A DNA stretch of 34,174 bases from Acidobacteriota bacterium (GTDB lineage Bacteria > Acidobacteriota > UBA890 > WLXD01). The stretch spans positions 1 through 34,174 of the forward strand of contig JAJCXS010000261.1 of the NCBI GenBank assembly GCA_029263335.1, written 5' to 3'. The translations under genes were made by a program, and so were the position numbers. Positions 32,285 to 34,174 of the stretch are shown here, piece after piece. Numbering within the stretch: position 1 is the stretch's first letter; each line of letters begins with the position of its first letter. The notes under the pieces were generated by a model, which searched no databases, was not told the DNA's origin, and was given only the letters and a program-made list of their open reading frames with translations.

Positions 32285-32323
32285 TTGACGGTCCAGTCCC
32301 CTATGCGTCTATGATAGACGCAT
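32285..32323 (+). promoter_or_regulatory. promoter and palindromic operator of PadR 4
   Basis: TTGACG (32285-32290) and TATGAT (32310-32315) form a promoter-like pair with a long 19-bp spacer. The -10 lies in the centre of a perfect palindrome, ATGCGTCTA (32303-32311) - TGA - TAGACGCAT (32315-32323). Binding there would block RNA polymerase, fitting PadR autorepression. Confidence 0.62.
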
Positions 32324-32355
32324 CGTTAATTGACCTATCTACTGCGGGAGCACCG

Positions 32356-32730
32356 ATGCAGACCCTGTCCGAGCGGGAGGCCGTGGACCGCATGCTGCCT
32401 CTCACCCCTGGGGTGTTCCACATTCTGCTGTCCCTGGCCCAGGGCGAGAGGCACGGCTACGGAGTCATCGTCGATGTCCGCGAGCGGACGGAAGGCCGCA
32501 TCCGACTGGGTACGGGAACGCTCTACACGGCGCTCAAGCGCCTGCTCGACCAGGGAGCGATCCGCGAAACAGCGCCGCCCGACGACCCTGAGGATGCCCG
32601 GCGCCAGACGCACTACTCGATCACGCCGCTCGGCTCCGGGTTACTGCGCGCCGAGACCGCCCGGCTGCGCGAGATGGTTGCGATGGCGACGGAGGTCGTG
32701 GCCGAGACCGAGCAGGACAGCACGTCGTGA
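32356..32730 (+). CDS. PadR-family transcriptional regulator 4
   Basis: The 124-aa protein has a short N-terminal tail (MQTLSEREAVDRMLP). The winged helix follows: GVFHILLSLAQGERHGYGVIVDV, recognition helix GTGTLYTALKRLLDQGAI, and wing RRQTHYSITPLGSGLLRAE. A long C-terminal dimerisation helix (ARLREMVAMATEVVAETEQD) completes it. ATG 32356 is preceded by GGGAG at about 6-7 nt; the ATG at 32311 lies inside the palindrome and -10 and was rejected. The stop overlaps the GTG of permease 4 (GTGA). Confidence 0.86.
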   Translation: MQTLSEREAVDRMLPLTPGVFHILLSLAQGERHGYGVIVDVRERTEGRIRLGTGTLYTALKRLLDQGAIRETAPPDDPEDARRQTHYSITPLGSGLLRAETARLREMVAMATEVVAETEQDSTS

Positions 32731-34174
32731 CCGAACCCCGGAACCCGCTCGCTCGCCCCTATCGCTGGCTGTTCGACGCCTTCCTACTCCTGTATCCGCG
32801 CAGCTTCCGGCAGCGTTTCGGCGCCGCGATGGCCGCGGACTACGAGCGCGTCGTCGAGTCGCGCCGCGGCGCTCTGGCACGAACCTGGGCCGCAACCCTC
32901 GAGGTCATGGATCTGGCCCGGGCCCGCGCCCGGCACCGCAAGGACCGTTTGCTTCCCGTTGTCGCATCCCCCCTGGACGAACCGATGTCGCTTCGCGATC
33001 GAATCTCAGACCTGGCGGCGGACCTGCGCCGCACCCTGCGTGGACTCCTGAAAAGGCCTGGTTATAGCGCGGTGATCGTGCTCACCCTGGCTCTCGGCAT
33101 CGGCGCCAGCGCCGCGATCTACGCGGTGATCGACGCGGTGCTGTGGGCCCCGATGCCATTCCCCGACGCTAGCCGGATCACAGTTCTATTCCGCGCCGAC
33201 CCGGAACGGGGCAACGCCAACCGCTTCCTGCTCACCACGACCGCATATCGGCAGTGGACCGCACGCAGCCGCACCCTGGAATCGACCGCTGCCTACGCGA
33301 TGACCAACATGGTCGTCTTCGACGGCGGCGACTGGCCCGAGCGCATCTCCAGCGTGCGGGTCGACGACGGATTCTTCGACCTCGTCGGCGTGGGCCCCGC
33401 GATTGGAGCGCTGCCACGCAGCACCGACGGAACCGACAGCGCCGTGCTGTCACACGCCTTCTGGCAGCGAGCGCTCGGCGGAGCTCCCGACATCTTGGGC
33501 TCGACCATTCGTCTCGATGGCGTGCCCCACGCGGTAGTGGCGGTCATGCCGCCCGGCTTCACCTTTCCGCACTACGCCCGCGTCGATGTCTGGCGTCCGC
33601 TACAGATCGAACAGCCGGTGCCGGGGCCCGATGAACCTTCCTGGCTCGTCGGGATCGGCAAGCTGGCGCCGGGCACGACCATCGGAGACGCTCATCGCGA
33701 ACTCAACGAGATCGCCCCGCAGGTTGCTGCCGAGGTGGGCGACGATCGCTGGACCCACGCCAACGTGATCGATTTGCGCGCGATGGACACCGCGTTCATC
33801 CGCCCCGTCCTGCTGCTCCTTGCCCTGGCCGCGGGCCTGCTGCTGGCGATCGCCTGCGTTAACCTGGCCGGCCTCACCGTGGCCCGCGGTCTGGCTCGCC
33901 GGAGCGAGATGGCCGTGCGTGCCGCGATCGGGGCGTCGCGCCCGGCCCTGATCCGGGTCGTCTTTCTGGAGACCTTGCTTCTCGCGATGATCAGCGGCGT
34001 GCTGGGCGCCATGGTCGCGGCCGCGGGGCTCGACGTGCTTGTCCAGACCGCGCCAACCTGGCCGCGGACACTGGCCACCGCCACGTTCACCACGCCCCAC
34101 ACGATCTTCGCGCTGATCCTCGCGCTCACCCTCACCATCGGGTTCGGGCTGCTACCGGCGCTGCGTCTGTCGCG
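32727..34174 (+). CDS. ADOP-type MacB/FtsX-like permease 4 (3' end outside window)
   Basis: The frame starts at GTG 32727 (4-bp GTGA overlap with PadR 4) and remains open to the last base, giving at least 482 residues. The prefix LLYPRSFRQRFGAAMAADYERV (about 21-42) is the same class as in permease 2. TM1 (~113-140) carries TLALGIGASAAIYAVIDAVL and APMPF. A MacB-like periplasmic domain follows (GVPHAVVAVMPPGFTFPH), then the first FtsX block with LTVARGLARRSEMAVRAAIGASRPALIR and two to three TMs. Only about half of the expected ~850-900 aa is visible, so integrity of the second half is unknown. Confidence 0.85.
   Translation, partial: MTEPRNPLARPYRWLFDAFLLLYPRSFRQRFGAAMAADYERVVESRRGALARTWAATLEVMDLARARARHRKDRLLPVVASPLDEPMSLRDRISDLAADLRRTLRGLLKRPGYSAVIVLTLALGIGASAAIYAVIDAVLWAPMPFPDASRITVLFRADPERGNANRFLLTTTAYRQWTARSRTLESTAAYAMTNMVVFDGGDWPERISSVRVDDGFFDLVGVGPAIGALPRSTDGTDSAVLSHAFWQRALGGAPDILGSTIRLDGVPHAVVAVMPPGFTFPHYARVDVWRPLQIEQPVPGPDEPSWLVGIGKLAPGTTIGDAHRELNEIAPQVAAEVGDDRWTHANVIDLRAMDTAFIRPVLLLLALAAGLLLAIACVNLAGLTVARGLARRSEMAVRAAIGASRPALIRVVFLETLLLAMISGVLGAMVAAAGLDVLVQTAPTWPRTLATATFTTPHTIFALILALTLTIGFGLLPALRLS

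Noticed and set aside
32311-32355. earlier ATG start for PadR 4 at 32311
   Set aside because: It lies inside the palindrome and -10 element; the ATG at 32356 has a proper GGGAG and matches the PadR N-terminus.

Overview
The window reads as chromosomal DNA of a GC-rich (roughly 60-65 % by eye), Gram-negative, free-living bacterium. The strongest taxonomic hint is the group of PadR regulator / orphan MacB-FtsX-like permease pairs (the 'Acidobacterial duplicated orphan permease', ADOP, type). This favours Acidobacteriota or a related phylum. A RapA homologue and a small MARPNYSF-type basic protein are also common in Proteobacteria, so the phylum remains open. No rRNA, tRNA, CRISPR array, IS element or phage gene was seen, and no gene-free stretch exceeds about 210 bp.

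Layout. 1-751 (+): 3' end of an SCP2-domain (probably HxlR-type) regulator overlapping a small membrane protein. 780-4129 (-): exported or outer-membrane proteins, namely a parallel beta-helix protein, a PagL-like protein and a periplasmic M24 aminopeptidase-like protein. 4256-4873 (+): a seven-helix protein with the aspartates and PAL motif of presenilin-type GxGD proteases. 4945-7274 (-): AlkC-like DNA glycosylase and a PiT phosphate transporter. 7425-10753 and 10892-13158 (-): two complete ABC-2 exporters (ATPase plus two permeases, and a NatA/NatB-like pair). 13210-13959 (-): a GrdB/PrdB-related protein whose frame is interrupted by one UGA exactly at a redox-motif cysteine position, followed by a SECIS-like hairpin, so almost certainly a selenoprotein. 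14033-15245 (-): a 50-aa basic protein and a TolB-like propeller. 15397-18207 (+): RapA. 18221-22352 (-): an operon-like run with an unknown 163-aa protein, YqeY, a secreted S51 peptidase, a secreted amidohydrolase and a methyltransferase.

22490-34174 is a regulator/permease island: four PadR regulators, each followed by a large FtsX-like permease (three pairs overlap by 4 bp, one has a 13-bp gap), plus a small ABM-type protein. AT-rich promoter islands with distinct inverted repeats precede the PadR genes. This suggests four separately autoregulated permease units, likely responding to membrane or chemical stress. The last permease runs off the window.

The observations most worth following are the UGA-containing selenoprotein with its hairpin, the compact bacterial presenilin-like protease candidate, and the four-fold PadR-ADOP array with its operators. 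All functions are assigned by reading motifs by eye; no database search was run.
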